The position numbers were made by a program, and so were the translations under genes. A stretch of DNA of 64,000 nt from JAHJDO01 sp964437505 (GTDB taxonomy: Bacteria; JAHJDO01), in assembly GCA_964437505.1 (NCBI GenBank), contig CAYTGU010000003.1, positions 42,240 to 106,239 on the forward strand. The letters run 5' to 3'. The notes beneath the pieces were generated by a model that had not been told where the DNA came from, made no database searches, and saw nothing but the letters and a program-made list of their open reading frames with translations. Shown in pieces: positions 1 to 9,300 of the stretch (the stretch's first letter is position 1; every line of letters starts with the position of its first letter).

Positions 1-1966
1 TACTGTCCTTTACTTCAAGAGACGTCTTGATAATAAAGTCATTTTCGCTTCCAAAGTGCTGTATTACGCTTTTCTCAAGCCCTACATTTTTCAAAACCCT
101 TCTTATTGCTCCTATTGATACACTTGGGACAAACTTAAGCTGCGTAAGTCTCCCCCCTGTAAAATCTATGCCAAAATTCTTTTCCCCTTTAATAAAAAAG
201 CTTGTCATTCCAACCAAAATCAGTATTAGTGAAAGACTAAGAGCTATAAAGCGCTTATTAACAAAATCCAGATTAGGCTTCTGGAAAAACTGCAACATCC
301 TTATGCTGACAAAACTTCTTCTCCTGCAAAACAAATCAAGAATAACTCTGGTTACAACAATTGCAGTAAACATACTCGCAATGATACCTAGTGTTAGCGT
401 TACAGCAAAACCTCTTACAGGTCCTGTTCCAAACTGATAAAGCACAACTGCTGCTATGAGTGTTGTTACATTCGCATCTATAATAGTCTTAAATGCTTTT
501 TGATACCCACTCCCAATAGCTGCGCGAATGGTTTTGCCGCTTGAAAGCTCTTCCCTTATTCTCTCAAAAATAAGCACATTTGCATCTACTGCCATACCAA
601 TTGTCAGTATGATACCTGCAATTCCCGGTAAGGTGAGTGTAGCGCTAAGCGATGCCAGCGCTGCCATTATTATAATCAGATTAAGACACAGAGCAACTCC
701 TGCAATTAAGCCAAGGAACAGGTAATAAATCATTATAAAACAGAATACAAAAATTAACCCCAGGATGCCTGCTCTTATGCCCTTTCTTATAGAATCCACT
801 CCTAAAGAAGGGCCAACTGTTCTCTCTTCCAAAATTTCAACCTGCGCAGGCAAAGCTCCGGACTTTAGAACAACCGCAAGGTCAGGTGCTTCCTGAGCAG
901 ACACGCCTGTAATCTGCCCTTCTCCAATAATTCTGTCCTGTATTGTGGCAACCAATTTCGGCTTACCATCCAGTAATGTAGCAAGCCTTTCTCCAATATG
1001 TGCGCCGGTAAGCCTTGCAAATGCCTTCGAGCCTTTCCGGTTAAATTTAATCGCTACAATAGATTGATTCATCTGTCCATATGTCACATAGGCATTTGTT
1101 AAAAGCTCTCCTTTCTTGCTTGACAGAGCGGATTTTTTCCCAAGGAGATATGGCTCTTTATAGGTTGTGCCGTCATTTTTTGTCCTTGCAAGATATGCCA
1201 GCTCATATCCATCAGGGACCTTTCCTGCTAAAGCCTGTTTAAGCTTATCCTTGTCTTCGCAAACAAGTTTAAATTCAAGCACAGCCTGACGCCTTATAAT
1301 CTCCTTTATTCTCTCAGGCTCTCTAATGCCCGGTAATTCAATAATTATTCTGTTTTTTCCCTTAACCGGCATCACAACAGGTTCCGCTACCCCAAATTCA
1401 TCTATCCTGTTACGTATAACTATAAGCGCTCTTTCTTGGACATCTTTTGCTTCCTTTCTGGACATTCCTTCAGTATCAACAGCAAGCACAAGATGGCTTC
1501 CTCCTTGAAGGTCTAAGCCAAGATTAATAAGCTTTTGGGGCAAAAATTGCTTTAAGAATACAGGGATATTTCCGTAGAGCTTTATGCGGTTTAAGATATC
1601 ATTAACTGCAGATTCTTCCCTAATTGTTGGCAGCGTGAATATAATGACGCTCTCTTTCTCGTCAATCCGAGTAGATAATTTGTGTATTTCTTGTTTTTCA
1701 AGACAGGTTTTTACTATATTTGAGGCCCTGCCAAAGGCTGTGATTGGTTCTACGTTTTTGGGAAGATTTGCAAAATCAAGCTCCAGAGAAAAATAGCCGC
1801 AGCCATTCTTATCTATGCCTGTCTTTATTCCCTCTTCAGGAAACGCACTCTGCAGCCACACAGGAAGAAAGTACCCATAAATCCCTGTTGACGGCAAATT
1901 GCACACTAGCCCAACAACAACAACTGCCACAACTAATACTATCCGCCACCTAAGAGACTTCATCAT
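1..1966 (-). CDS. secDF: SecDF protein-export membrane protein (fused SecD-SecF), 3' part outside the window
   Basis: Sec translocon accessory protein that uses the proton motive force to pull exported proteins out on the periplasmic side. The frame is open from the start at 1966 (tandem ATG ATG) to the window edge, 655 codons. It shows TM1 near residues 7-24, the SecD motif DLQGGSHL near 152, the SecD membrane half with GIAGIILTIGMAVDAN and a typical ERIREE loop, then without a stop the SecF start (FVNKRF, a TM, and FGIDFTGG). It is therefore a single SecDF fusion. About 100 residues lie between TM1 and DLQGG, where most SecD proteins have roughly 20. The start overlaps the yajC stop as ATGA, so it is translationally coupled to yajC. 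The C-terminal SecF part is missing only because the window ends. Confidence 0.93.
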   Translation of the reverse strand, partial: MMKSLRWRIVLVVAVVVVGLVCNLPSTGIYGYFLPVWLQSAFPEEGIKTGIDKNGCGYFSLELDFANLPKNVEPITAFGRASNIVKTCLEKQEIHKLSTRIDEKESVIIFTLPTIREESAVNDILNRIKLYGNIPVFLKQFLPQKLINLGLDLQGGSHLVLAVDTEGMSRKEAKDVQERALIVIRNRIDEFGVAEPVVMPVKGKNRIIIELPGIREPERIKEIIRRQAVLEFKLVCEDKDKLKQALAGKVPDGYELAYLARTKNDGTTYKEPYLLGKKSALSSKKGELLTNAYVTYGQMNQSIVAIKFNRKGSKAFARLTGAHIGERLATLLDGKPKLVATIQDRIIGEGQITGVSAQEAPDLAVVLKSGALPAQVEILEERTVGPSLGVDSIRKGIRAGILGLIFVFCFIMIYYLFLGLIAGVALCLNLIIIMAALASLSATLTLPGIAGIILTIGMAVDANVLIFERIREELSSGKTIRAAIGSGYQKAFKTIIDANVTTLIAAVVLYQFGTGPVRGFAVTLTLGIIASMFTAIVVTRVILDLFCRRRSFVSIRMLQFFQKPNLDFVNKRFIALSLSLILILVGMTSFFIKGEKNFGIDFTGGRLTQLKFVPSVSIGAIRRVLKNVGLEKSVIQHFGSENDFIIKTSLEVKDS

Positions 1967-2295
1967 ATTTGGTCAGCTTTCTTTTCTACGCGGCTTATTG
2001 CACTTCTTGCAAATTCTATCTTTACATTATCAGCAACCTTTATAACCAAGGATTTTTCTTTTGTCCCTACAACCATGCCATAAATGCCGCCGCTGGTAAT
2101 TACCTTATCACCTTTTCCTACCACGGAAATCATTTCCTTGCGCTCTTTCTGCTTCTTCTGCTGGGGTCTGATTGTTAAAAAATAGAAGATCCCAAATATC
2201 AGCGCCATCATAATTAAAAACCCGAACGGATTGGTCTGTCCCTGCTGCGAAGTTCCTCCTCCAGTACTTCCCATCGCATAAAGCACACCTAACAT
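1963..2295 (-). CDS. yajC: YajC, preprotein translocase subunit
   Basis: Small single-pass inner-membrane partner of SecDF. 110 residues; one hydrophobic segment at about 25-42 followed by the family hallmark TIRPQQKKQKE and a basic-acidic cytoplasmic domain with the GDKVITSGGIYG core. A strong ribosome-binding site (GAGGAGG) precedes the ATG. It is the middle gene of tgt-yajC-secDF, a classical bacterial order, and its stop overlaps the secDF start by four bases. Confidence 0.95.
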   Translation of the reverse strand: MLGVLYAMGSTGGGTSQQGQTNPFGFLIMMALIFGIFYFLTIRPQQKKQKERKEMISVVGKGDKVITSGGIYGMVVGTKEKSLVIKVADNVKIEFARSAISRVEKKADQI

Positions 2296-2356
2296 TTTTG
2301 CCTCCTCTTATTTTTAGGATTAAGTTATAAGTATTAAGGGTTAAGTAAATATCACA

Positions 2357-2384
2357 TTTAAGAACTAATTTAAAGAACTAATTT
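2357..2384. repeat. Short tandem repeat at the tgt 3' end
   Basis: The unit TTTAAAGAACTAA (first copy TTTAAGAACTAA) occurs twice in tandem, the second copy covering the tgt stop codon. A single related AAAGAACTAA also occurs near 42815 and, inverted, near 3578. Nothing ties it to a function. Confidence 0.4.
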
Positions 2385-3490
2385 CCTGCATACTGTTCCA
2401 GAAACGCTTTTTTAAAATCCAAAAACTTGTTTTCAGAGATAGCTTTTCTGGCGTCTCTAATAAGTTCCGTTAGAAAATACAAATTATGAATAGAGGTTAA
2501 TCTGAGCCCTAGAATTTCTTTTGTATTAAATAAGTGTCGAATATATGCCCTGGAGTAATTTTGGCATGTATAACAACCGCATTCAGCATCTATGGGTTCG
2601 TGGCTTCTTGCGTATTTTGCGTTTCTCACAACCAGTTTTCCCCCTCTTGTGAACACTGTGCCATTCCTTGCATTACGTGTAGGCATCACACAATCAAACA
2701 TATCAATGCCCATGCCTATACATTCCAATAGATCCAGAGGGTCTCCTACTCCCATTAAATAACGAACCCTGTGTTCAGGAATGAAACAAAGTGTGTGTTG
2801 GGCAATTTCATACATTAATGGCCTATCTTCTCCTACGCTCAAACCACCAATAGCATAGCCCGAAAAGTTCTCTTCAACTAATTGATTTGCGCATCTTTCT
2901 CTCAACCCTTTATGCATTCCTCCTTGAATCACGGGGAATAAAAGCTGTCTCTTGTCAGTATGAGCCTTTCTACACCTTACTGCCCACTTACACGTTCTTC
3001 GCATAGCAATTTCCGCATAATCATACTCGCATGGATACTGGATGCATTCATCCAGGGCCATTATTATATCTGCGCCAAGACCATTCTGAATCCTGATAGC
3101 CTCTTCTGGGGTTAGAAAAATCTCTTTACCATCTATATGTGATTGAAACCTGGCTCCCTCATCCGTGATTTTCCTTAGATCTGCAAGGCTAAAGATTTGA
3201 TATCCTCCGCTATCTGTTAGCATGGGTCTATCCCAATGCATAAATTTATGTAGTCCGCCAGCTTCTTTTATGATTCCCACACCAGGTCTCAGAGCCAAAT
3301 GGTAGGCATTACAAAGAACTATCTCTGCTCCGATATCTATAAGTTCTTCAGGAGATAAGGTCTTTACTGTTGCCTGCGTACCGACAGGCATAAATATGGG
3401 GGTATTAACCTCGCCATGAGAGGTAATAATTTTCCCAGTCCTAGCTTTACTGGTTTTATCTTTATGAATTATCTTAAACGGATTAATCAT
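2378..3490 (-). CDS. tgt: tRNA-guanine(34) transglycosylase (queuine/preQ1 insertion)
   Basis: Exchanges the wobble guanine of GUN-anticodon tRNAs for preQ1, the committed tRNA step of queuosine synthesis. 370 residues from the ATG at 3490 (MINPFKIIHKD), which fits the family; an in-frame upstream ATG at 3529 would add 13 unconserved residues. Visible motifs are the catalytic/substrate region TDSGGYQIFSL, the second active-site region FDCVMPTRNARNG, and the zinc site CxCxxC followed by a histidine (CGCYTC...RHLF) near the C-terminus. It is first in tgt-yajC-secDF. The preQ1 supply genes queE, queC and queF lie 40 kb away in this window. No clear Shine-Dalgarno precedes either start. Confidence 0.95.
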   Translation of the reverse strand: MINPFKIIHKDKTSKARTGKIITSHGEVNTPIFMPVGTQATVKTLSPEELIDIGAEIVLCNAYHLALRPGVGIIKEAGGLHKFMHWDRPMLTDSGGYQIFSLADLRKITDEGARFQSHIDGKEIFLTPEEAIRIQNGLGADIIMALDECIQYPCEYDYAEIAMRRTCKWAVRCRKAHTDKRQLLFPVIQGGMHKGLRERCANQLVEENFSGYAIGGLSVGEDRPLMYEIAQHTLCFIPEHRVRYLMGVGDPLDLLECIGMGIDMFDCVMPTRNARNGTVFTRGGKLVVRNAKYARSHEPIDAECGCYTCQNYSRAYIRHLFNTKEILGLRLTSIHNLYFLTELIRDARKAISENKFLDFKKAFLEQYAGN

Positions 3491-3599
3491 GCATATAAAT
3501 ATATCATAAAAATCGACCAAAGAACACAAAAGGAAGAAAAAACCCTTGCTCGCAAAATGCCTTTTTGATAGAATCTATTAGTTCTTTTTATGCGGTTGA

Positions 3600-3867
3600 G
3601 CACGCGTTGTGGATAACTTATGGATAACTTTTTTAACATACTGAAGTCTTTCTTTTTTATGAAAAGCCCGCATGTTGGCGTTAGCCAAACCCCTGTTTCG
3701 CTTTTGAGTTTCGTCAACTTATTGCGACCCAACATGTTGGGTCGTTTAGATAAAATTATGTCTAAGAATAAGGCGTCTAAATTTCTATACTTCCAAGGCT
3801 TTGTAGTTGCGTCGCTTTGTTTATTTATATATTTGTGGATAACTTGTAGTTAATAAGGGCTTAGAGC
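3600..3867. other. Candidate origin region, dnaA-proximal left half
   Basis: The 377 bases between tgt and dnaA hold no convincing gene. Two exact DnaA boxes (TGTGGATAA, the complement of TTATCCACA) are at 3608-3616 and 3834-3842, and a one-mismatch copy TATGGATAA is at 3619-3627. All are in the same orientation as dnaA. The middle (3661-3744) is more G+C rich and contains an inverted repeat TTGGC-GTTA-GCCAA (3675-3688) and a perfect 20-bp palindrome (listed separately). Genes point away on both sides, as expected around an origin. Confidence 0.6.
3725..3744. repeat. Perfect 20-bp palindrome upstream of dnaA
   Basis: CGACCCAACA is followed immediately by its exact inverted complement, with no spacer, so the site has complete two-fold symmetry. 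The flanking bases break the symmetry. The half-site core CATGTTGG is repeated at 3671-3678. No run of T follows, so a terminator is unlikely; a dimeric protein binding site near the origin or dnaA promoter is the better guess. Confidence 0.55.
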
Positions 3868-5214
3868 ATGAATCCAGAACTTCTTTGGCAGGAAATGGTT
3901 AAGTACATTCAAAAAAAATCTACAGGGCAAAGTTTTGAAATATGGGTAAAAACAATAAAGCCTGTATCTTTTGCCAAAAACGCACTTATTTTAGAAGTCC
4001 CAAGTGATTTTATTGAAAGCTGGTTAAGGGAAAAATATATGGATTTACTCATAGAATCTATTGTAAGCGTTACAGGCGAATCTGCTTCTATTAAGTTTAG
4101 TACGCCTGAGATAAAATATGCTCCAAAACAGAAACGAACTCATACTATAAAAAGAATTATCTCTGAGGATAAATTACACGTTTCCGGCATGGACAGTATA
4201 CTCAATCCTAGATACACTTTTGATAGCTTCGTAGTTGGCTCTAGTAACCGTTTTGCACATGCTGCATCCCTTGCTGTATCGCAATCTCCAGCAAAAGCTT
4301 ATAATCCTCTATTTATCTATGGAGGCGTTGGATTGGGAAAGACGCATTTGATGCAAGCAATTGGTGACTTTGTTATGAGTAAAAAGATAAAGAAGAAGAT
4401 TGTGTATATGTCCAGCGAGAAGTTTACAAATCAGTTTATAGACGCTATTAGAAATGGGAAAATAAACCAATTTAGAAAGAAATATAGAAAAGCTGATGTC
4501 CTTTTAATAGACGATATCCATTTTATAGCTGGTAAGGAAAGCACGCAGGAGGAATTCTTCCACACTTTTAACGAACTTCATGATGCTCACAAACAGATAG
4601 TTATATCAAGCGATAAACCACCTAAAAATATTCAGGGTCTGGAAAATCGCCTTATCTCAAGATTTGAAGGTGGGTTAATTACAGATATTCAACCTCCGGA
4701 CATTGAGACTCGTATAGCTATATTGCAAAAAAAAGCTGAACATGAGGGACTGTCCATGCCCAACGATGTTGCATTCCTTATTGCTGATAATATAAAAGCA
4801 AATATAAGGGAATTAGAAGGTGCGTTAGTTAGGCTTATCGCATTTGCCTCTCTAACCGGGGAAAAGATTGATATTAACCTTGCTAATACCGCTTTAAAAG
4901 ATATAATTAACCATAATAAGAATAGATATATAAATATTGATTCTATTAAAGAGAAAATAGTAGAGTATTTTCAAATAAGACTTTCTGACCTTAGTTCTAA
5001 TAGACGAAGTAGAAATATTGTTCTGCCGAGACAGATTGCTATGTATATATCAAGGGAATTAACAGATTTATCTCTGCCAGAAATTGGTGCGTCTTTTGGT
5101 GGGAAAGACCACACTACTGTAATGCATGCGTGCACCAAAATAAAAGAGAAGATAAATAGTAGTAATAGTTTTGAAGAAATAATAGATAAAATTAAAGAAC
5201 TTATAACTTGTTAA
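3868..5214 (+). CDS. dnaA: Chromosomal replication initiator DnaA
   Basis: ATP-dependent initiator that binds DnaA boxes, opens the origin and recruits the helicase. 448 residues, the usual length. Domain I is about residues 1-75; the AAA+ domain has Walker A GGVGLGKT at 152-159 and Walker B LLIDD at 212-216; domain IV carries the DNA-binding signature GGKDHTTVMHACTKI at 411-425. The start gives a normal MNPELLWQEM N-terminus behind a weak RBS (AAGGGC). DnaA boxes flank the gene on both sides, so autoregulation and origin function are likely combined here. Confidence 0.98.
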   Translation: MNPELLWQEMVKYIQKKSTGQSFEIWVKTIKPVSFAKNALILEVPSDFIESWLREKYMDLLIESIVSVTGESASIKFSTPEIKYAPKQKRTHTIKRIISEDKLHVSGMDSILNPRYTFDSFVVGSSNRFAHAASLAVSQSPAKAYNPLFIYGGVGLGKTHLMQAIGDFVMSKKIKKKIVYMSSEKFTNQFIDAIRNGKINQFRKKYRKADVLLIDDIHFIAGKESTQEEFFHTFNELHDAHKQIVISSDKPPKNIQGLENRLISRFEGGLITDIQPPDIETRIAILQKKAEHEGLSMPNDVAFLIADNIKANIRELEGALVRLIAFASLTGEKIDINLANTALKDIINHNKNRYINIDSIKEKIVEYFQIRLSDLSSNRRSRNIVLPRQIAMYISRELTDLSLPEIGASFGGKDHTTVMHACTKIKEKINSSNSFEEIIDKIKELITC

Positions 5215-5429
5215 TAAATTGTTTATAAATGTGGATAATTATTAGTAAAAAACTATATATGTGTTTTTTATTGAATAAATGTGATAATTATTAATAGGTT
5301 ATGAATTATACATCTTGAGTGTTGGTAGTGAGTTAGAATGTTTTTAACATAATTAACAGTATTATTACTATTACTATTATTATTAAATTTATATATAAAT
5401 AAAATAACTAATAAATAGGAGTTTAAAAT
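5215..5429. other. Candidate origin right half / DNA unwinding element
   Basis: A 215-base, very A+T-rich gap between dnaA and dnaN. It has one exact DnaA box (TGTGGATAA, 5230-5238). At 5361-5385 the minus strand reads as successive TAA/TAG triplets, the pattern described for DnaA-trio elements at which DnaA grips single-stranded DNA; an A+T run follows. The dnaN RBS (AGGAG) closes the gap. No open reading frame of note. Confidence 0.5.
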
Positions 5430-6545
5430 ATGTTTAAAATAAACTGTTTAAAAAAAGATTTACTAAAAGCTACACAAATTATTATTGGTGCAATAACTAT
5501 GAAAACAACATTACCTATTCTATTAAATATCTTAATGGAAGCTAAGAAAGACAGTATTACAATATTTGCTACTGACTTAGAGATAGGGATGAAATATACT
5601 TTGAAATGTAATGTAATAAAAGAAGGTATTATTACTATACCCGCAAAACACTTAATTAATATAGTAAAGGAATTACCTGAAGGAGAAATAGATATTGTAG
5701 AGGAAAAAAATAATATAATTAATATAAAAAGCAATAAGATATTATTCCAAATTAACAGTATTAAAAAAGATGAGTTTCCAAAATTCCCCACATCACCAAA
5801 AGAACAAAGCATTAATATAAGTACGAATATTATTAAAGATATAATGAATAAGACAGCATTTGCTATGTCACATGATGAAGTAAGATATGTTTTAAATGGA
5901 GTATATTTAGAGATAGAAAAAAAGAATAAGAATACGGCTTTATTAAAAGCTGTAGCTACAGACGGAAAAAGATTGGCATATGTCTTTAATAGTATAAAAG
6001 TTCCCAACGATTACACAAAAAAAGCAATAGTCCCATCAAAAACAATAAATGAAATACTTAGAATTATAGATGAATGGGAAAATATTAAGATTATAATAGG
6101 GGAAAAACAAATCAATTTTGAAACAGATAATATTATAATAACATCCAGGCTGATAGAAGGCCATTTCCCAGATTACAATCAGGTCTTACCTAAAAAACAC
6201 AAAGAGAGGGTTAAATTAAATACTAAACAATTTTTTACATCAGTAAAGAGAGTTGCTCTTTTGATAAGCGATAAGAATAATTATATAAAATTAAATCTTA
6301 AGAAAGACCTGATGCTTTTATCAATAGAAACACCAGAAGTGGGTCAGGCGCAAGAAGAAATAGAAATAGACTATAAAGGAGAAGAGCTAACAATAGCATT
6401 TGATCCGAACTATATAATGGATGTTCTGAAGAATATTGGAGATGATGAGATTTACTTTGATTTTATAGACAGTGAAAATCCGGGAGTTATTAGGCAAGTA
6501 AGTTTAGACAACTACTTGTGTGTGATAATGCCAATAAAAATATAG
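5430..6545 (+). CDS. dnaN: DNA polymerase III beta subunit (sliding clamp)
   Basis: Ring-shaped processivity clamp for replication. 371 residues in three similar clamp domains; recognisable are the N-terminal FKINCLKKDLLKA, the ATDGKRLAY segment, SRLIEGHFPDYNQVLP, and the C-terminal end VIMPIKI. RBS AGGAG is 9 bases upstream of the ATG. Coding sequence is clearly richer in A+T (many AAT, ATA, ATT, AAA codons) than dnaA or gyrB, which may reflect its position next to the unwinding element. The following dciA-like gene overlaps its stop. Confidence 0.97.
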   Translation: MFKINCLKKDLLKATQIIIGAITMKTTLPILLNILMEAKKDSITIFATDLEIGMKYTLKCNVIKEGIITIPAKHLINIVKELPEGEIDIVEEKNNIINIKSNKILFQINSIKKDEFPKFPTSPKEQSINISTNIIKDIMNKTAFAMSHDEVRYVLNGVYLEIEKKNKNTALLKAVATDGKRLAYVFNSIKVPNDYTKKAIVPSKTINEILRIIDEWENIKIIIGEKQINFETDNIIITSRLIEGHFPDYNQVLPKKHKERVKLNTKQFFTSVKRVALLISDKNNYIKLNLKKDLMLLSIETPEVGQAQEEIEIDYKGEELTIAFDPNYIMDVLKNIGDDEIYFDFIDSENPGVIRQVSLDNYLCVIMPIKI

Positions 6546-6853
6546 TGGTAAGATATTCTAGACCTAAGCATATAAAGAGTATTATTGATAATGTAATATC
6601 TGGAATAAAAGAAAAGGAAGGCGGAAACAAAAAAGGGAAAATAGAGGAATATATAAAGAAAGCCTTAGGAAAACAAAGCAGGGAGCATATAAAAGTGCAC
6701 GGATTAAGGAAGGGAAGTTTATATGTAAATGTTAATAACTCAGCATGGCTTCAGGAATTGAGCTTAATGAAACAGGATTTAATAAGTAGTATTAATGAAG
6801 AATTAAAAGGGGATCTTGTAAAAGAGATAAAGATTAAACTCGTTAGAGAATAA
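6545..6853 (+). CDS. DciA-like (DUF721) protein, probable replicative-helicase loader
   Basis: DciA is the ancestral factor that helps load the DnaB helicase in bacteria lacking DnaC/DnaI-type loaders (family knowledge). The C-terminal half, from HIKVHGLRKGSLYVNV through SAWLQELSLMKQDLISSIN to the end, matches the DUF721 pattern of a strand-rich start and a helix with WLQEL. The start is uncertain: GTG at 6545 overlaps the dnaN TAG by one base (TAGTG), whereas GTG at 6518 would add nine residues and overlap more. It lies where recF would be expected between dnaN and gyrB. Confidence 0.75.
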   Translation: MVRYSRPKHIKSIIDNVISGIKEKEGGNKKGKIEEYIKKALGKQSREHIKVHGLRKGSLYVNVNNSAWLQELSLMKQDLISSINEELKGDLVKEIKIKLVRE

Positions 6854-6897
6854 ATATCTGACGGCGTTTGTAGAATATTCAATAAGGAGAGGACTTA

Positions 6898-9300
6898 ATG
6901 GTTAAGAAAGATAAGTACGATGCACAAAAAATTCAAGTTTTAGAAGGGTTGGAAGCTGTTAGGAAGCGTCCAAGTATGTATATTGGAGATACTGGGGTAA
7001 GAGGGCTGCATCATTTGGTGTATGAGGTTGTTGACAACAGCATAGATGAATCACTTGCGGGTTATTGTAAAACAATAGATGTTATTGTTCATGTAGATAA
7101 CAGCGTTACAGTGATAGACGATGGACGGGGAATCCCTGTTGATATTCATACTGAGTATAAGAAGTCAGGCGTAGAAGTGGTAATGACAAAGCTTCATGCA
7201 GGGGGGAAGTTTGATCATAAAGCATATCAGGTTTCGGGAGGGTTGCATGGAGTAGGAGTATCTGTTGTTAATGCCCTTTCAGAATGGCTGCTGGTAGAGG
7301 TTAAGAGAGATGGGGAAATATATGAGCAGGAGTTTAGAATTGGCAAGCCAGTCAGTTCTTTGGAAATTATAGGAAAAACGAAAAATACAGGAACAAGAGT
7401 TACGTTCAAAGCAGATATTAATATATTTAAAGATATTAACTTTGATTTTGATATATTGTCAAATAGATTAAGAGAGCTTGCTTTCCTGAATAGGGGCATA
7501 AAGATAAGTGTGATAGATGAACGAGAAGACAAAAAACATATCTTTCAATACGAAGGAGGGATTGTTTCTTTTGTAAAGTATCTTAATGAAAACAAAACGC
7601 CTCTTCATGAAGACCCAATATATTTTTCTAAAGAGAGAGAGAACACGAAAGTGGAAGTTGCGATGCAATACAATGATTCCTATGTGGAAAATATATTTGC
7701 GTTTGCCAATAGCATAAATACTCAAGAGGGGGGGACCCATCTGGCTGGATTCAGGGCTGCTTTAACCAGAGTAGTAAACGATTATGCCCGTAAATCGGGA
7801 ATTTTAAAAGAGGGCGCTTCTCTGTCTGGTAATGATGTAAGAGAGGGATTAGTGGCTGTTATAAGTGTGAAATTGCCTGAGCCACAGTTTGAGGGGCAGA
7901 CAAAAACAAAACTTGGCAATACAGAGATTAGAGGCATAATGGACTCTGTGGTGAGCGAGGAGGTCAAGAACTTTCTGGAAGAGAACCCTGCGGTAGCAAG
8001 AAGAATTTTAGAAAAGTCTGTTCTTGCTGCGCAGGCAAGAGATGCTGCGAGAAAAGCAAGAGAGTTAACCCGCAGAAAGGGGGCACTTGATTCTTTAGCG
8101 CTTCCAGGTAAACTGGCAGATTGTTCGGAGAAGTCCCCAGCGCTTTGTGAAATATATATAGTTGAAGGGGATTCTGCAGGTGGTTCTGCAAAACAAGGCA
8201 GAGACAGGGTTTTTCAGGCAATATTGCCGTTAAAAGGGAAAATTCTAAATGTAGAAAAAGCAAGGCTAGACAAGATATTGAATAACAACGAAATAAGAAC
8301 CCTTATTACAGCTATCGGCACAGGGATCGGAGAGGAAGATTTTGATATAGAAAAAGCAAGATATCACAAAATAATAATTATGACAGATGCCGATGTAGAT
8401 GGGGCACATATTAGAACGCTTTTGCTTACCTTCTTTTACAGACAGATGACAACATTATTGGAGAAAGGATATATTTATATTGCACAGCCACCATTATACA
8501 AAGTTAAAAGGGGCAAGGCAGAACAATATCTTAAAAGCGACAAAGCTTTTAACGATTTTATACTCTCTTCAGGGCTGAAGGATGTAAAAGTAACAATTCT
8601 TAAGGAGCAAAGAAAGATCACAGATATGCAACTAAAAGCAATAGTGGACGACCTTACGCAGCTTGAGAGTTTAATAAAAGTGGTTGAATGTAGAGGAATA
8701 AGTTTTGCAGATTATCTTAAGTTAAGAGATAAGAATACGGATAGTTTCCCGAAATATAGGGCGCGTACAGCCAAGGGAGTTCAGTATTTTTACACAGATA
8801 AGGAACTAGCAGCCATGGAGGAGAAGCAGAACGAGACACAAAGTCAGCTTGATATATTTGGGAATGCAGAGTCCACGACCACTGAGATTACTGAGTTTGC
8901 AGAATCCAGGCAGATTGGCGATATATTAAAGAGAACAGAGCAGAAAGGCATAAGATCAGATACTCTTTTTCCAGAAAGCGGGAAGAAAAAGCCAGTATAT
9001 AGAATTAATGTAGTAGATAAAGAGTATGAAATAAATAGTGGTTATGAGATTCTAGACAGGATAAAAGCGTTAGGCAAAAAGGGCTTGGTTATACAGCGTT
9101 ATAAAGGACTAGGAGAAATGAATCCGTCCCAGCTGTGGGAAACAACTATGGATCCCAAAGAGCGTACGCTTTTAAAGGTAGCCATGGAGGATGCTATAGA
9201 AGCAGATAGGATATTTACAATATTAATGGGCGATCAGGTGGAACCAAGGAGGAAGTTTATCCAAGAACATGCGCTAGAAGTGAAGAACCTGGATGTGTAG
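6898..9300 (+). CDS. gyrB: DNA gyrase subunit B
   Basis: ATPase subunit of gyrase, which introduces negative supercoils. 800 residues, the long type. N-terminal GHKL ATPase shows VYEVVDNSIDES, DDGRGIPVD and GGLHGVGVSVVNALS; the TOPRIM domain has EGDSAGGSAKQGRDR and DADVDGAHIRTLL; the C-terminal QRYKGLGEMNP and RRKFI are intact. About 165 residues inserted in the TOPRIM-tail region (roughly 560-725) explain the length, as in E. coli-type GyrB. RBS AAGGAGAGG is well placed. gyrA is not in the window. Its stop is followed directly by one arm of a stem that covers the argH start. Confidence 0.98.
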   Translation: MVKKDKYDAQKIQVLEGLEAVRKRPSMYIGDTGVRGLHHLVYEVVDNSIDESLAGYCKTIDVIVHVDNSVTVIDDGRGIPVDIHTEYKKSGVEVVMTKLHAGGKFDHKAYQVSGGLHGVGVSVVNALSEWLLVEVKRDGEIYEQEFRIGKPVSSLEIIGKTKNTGTRVTFKADINIFKDINFDFDILSNRLRELAFLNRGIKISVIDEREDKKHIFQYEGGIVSFVKYLNENKTPLHEDPIYFSKERENTKVEVAMQYNDSYVENIFAFANSINTQEGGTHLAGFRAALTRVVNDYARKSGILKEGASLSGNDVREGLVAVISVKLPEPQFEGQTKTKLGNTEIRGIMDSVVSEEVKNFLEENPAVARRILEKSVLAAQARDAARKARELTRRKGALDSLALPGKLADCSEKSPALCEIYIVEGDSAGGSAKQGRDRVFQAILPLKGKILNVEKARLDKILNNNEIRTLITAIGTGIGEEDFDIEKARYHKIIIMTDADVDGAHIRTLLLTFFYRQMTTLLEKGYIYIAQPPLYKVKRGKAEQYLKSDKAFNDFILSSGLKDVKVTILKEQRKITDMQLKAIVDDLTQLESLIKVVECRGISFADYLKLRDKNTDSFPKYRARTAKGVQYFYTDKELAAMEEKQNETQSQLDIFGNAESTTTEITEFAESRQIGDILKRTEQKGIRSDTLFPESGKKKPVYRINVVDKEYEINSGYEILDRIKALGKKGLVIQRYKGLGEMNPSQLWETTMDPKERTLLKVAMEDAIEADRIFTILMGDQVEPRRKFIQEHALEVKNLDV

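Noticed and set aside
3487..3853. Open frames on both strands between tgt and dnaA (82 and 77 codons)
   Set aside because: They oppose each other, contain no recognisable motif (ribosomal protein L34 was considered and does not match), one overlaps tgt, and the region has origin-like features.
5423..6007. 194-codon minus-strand frame opposite dnaN
   Set aside because: Ile/Phe/Ser-rich shadow of A+T-rich dnaN, which is a certain gene on the other strand.
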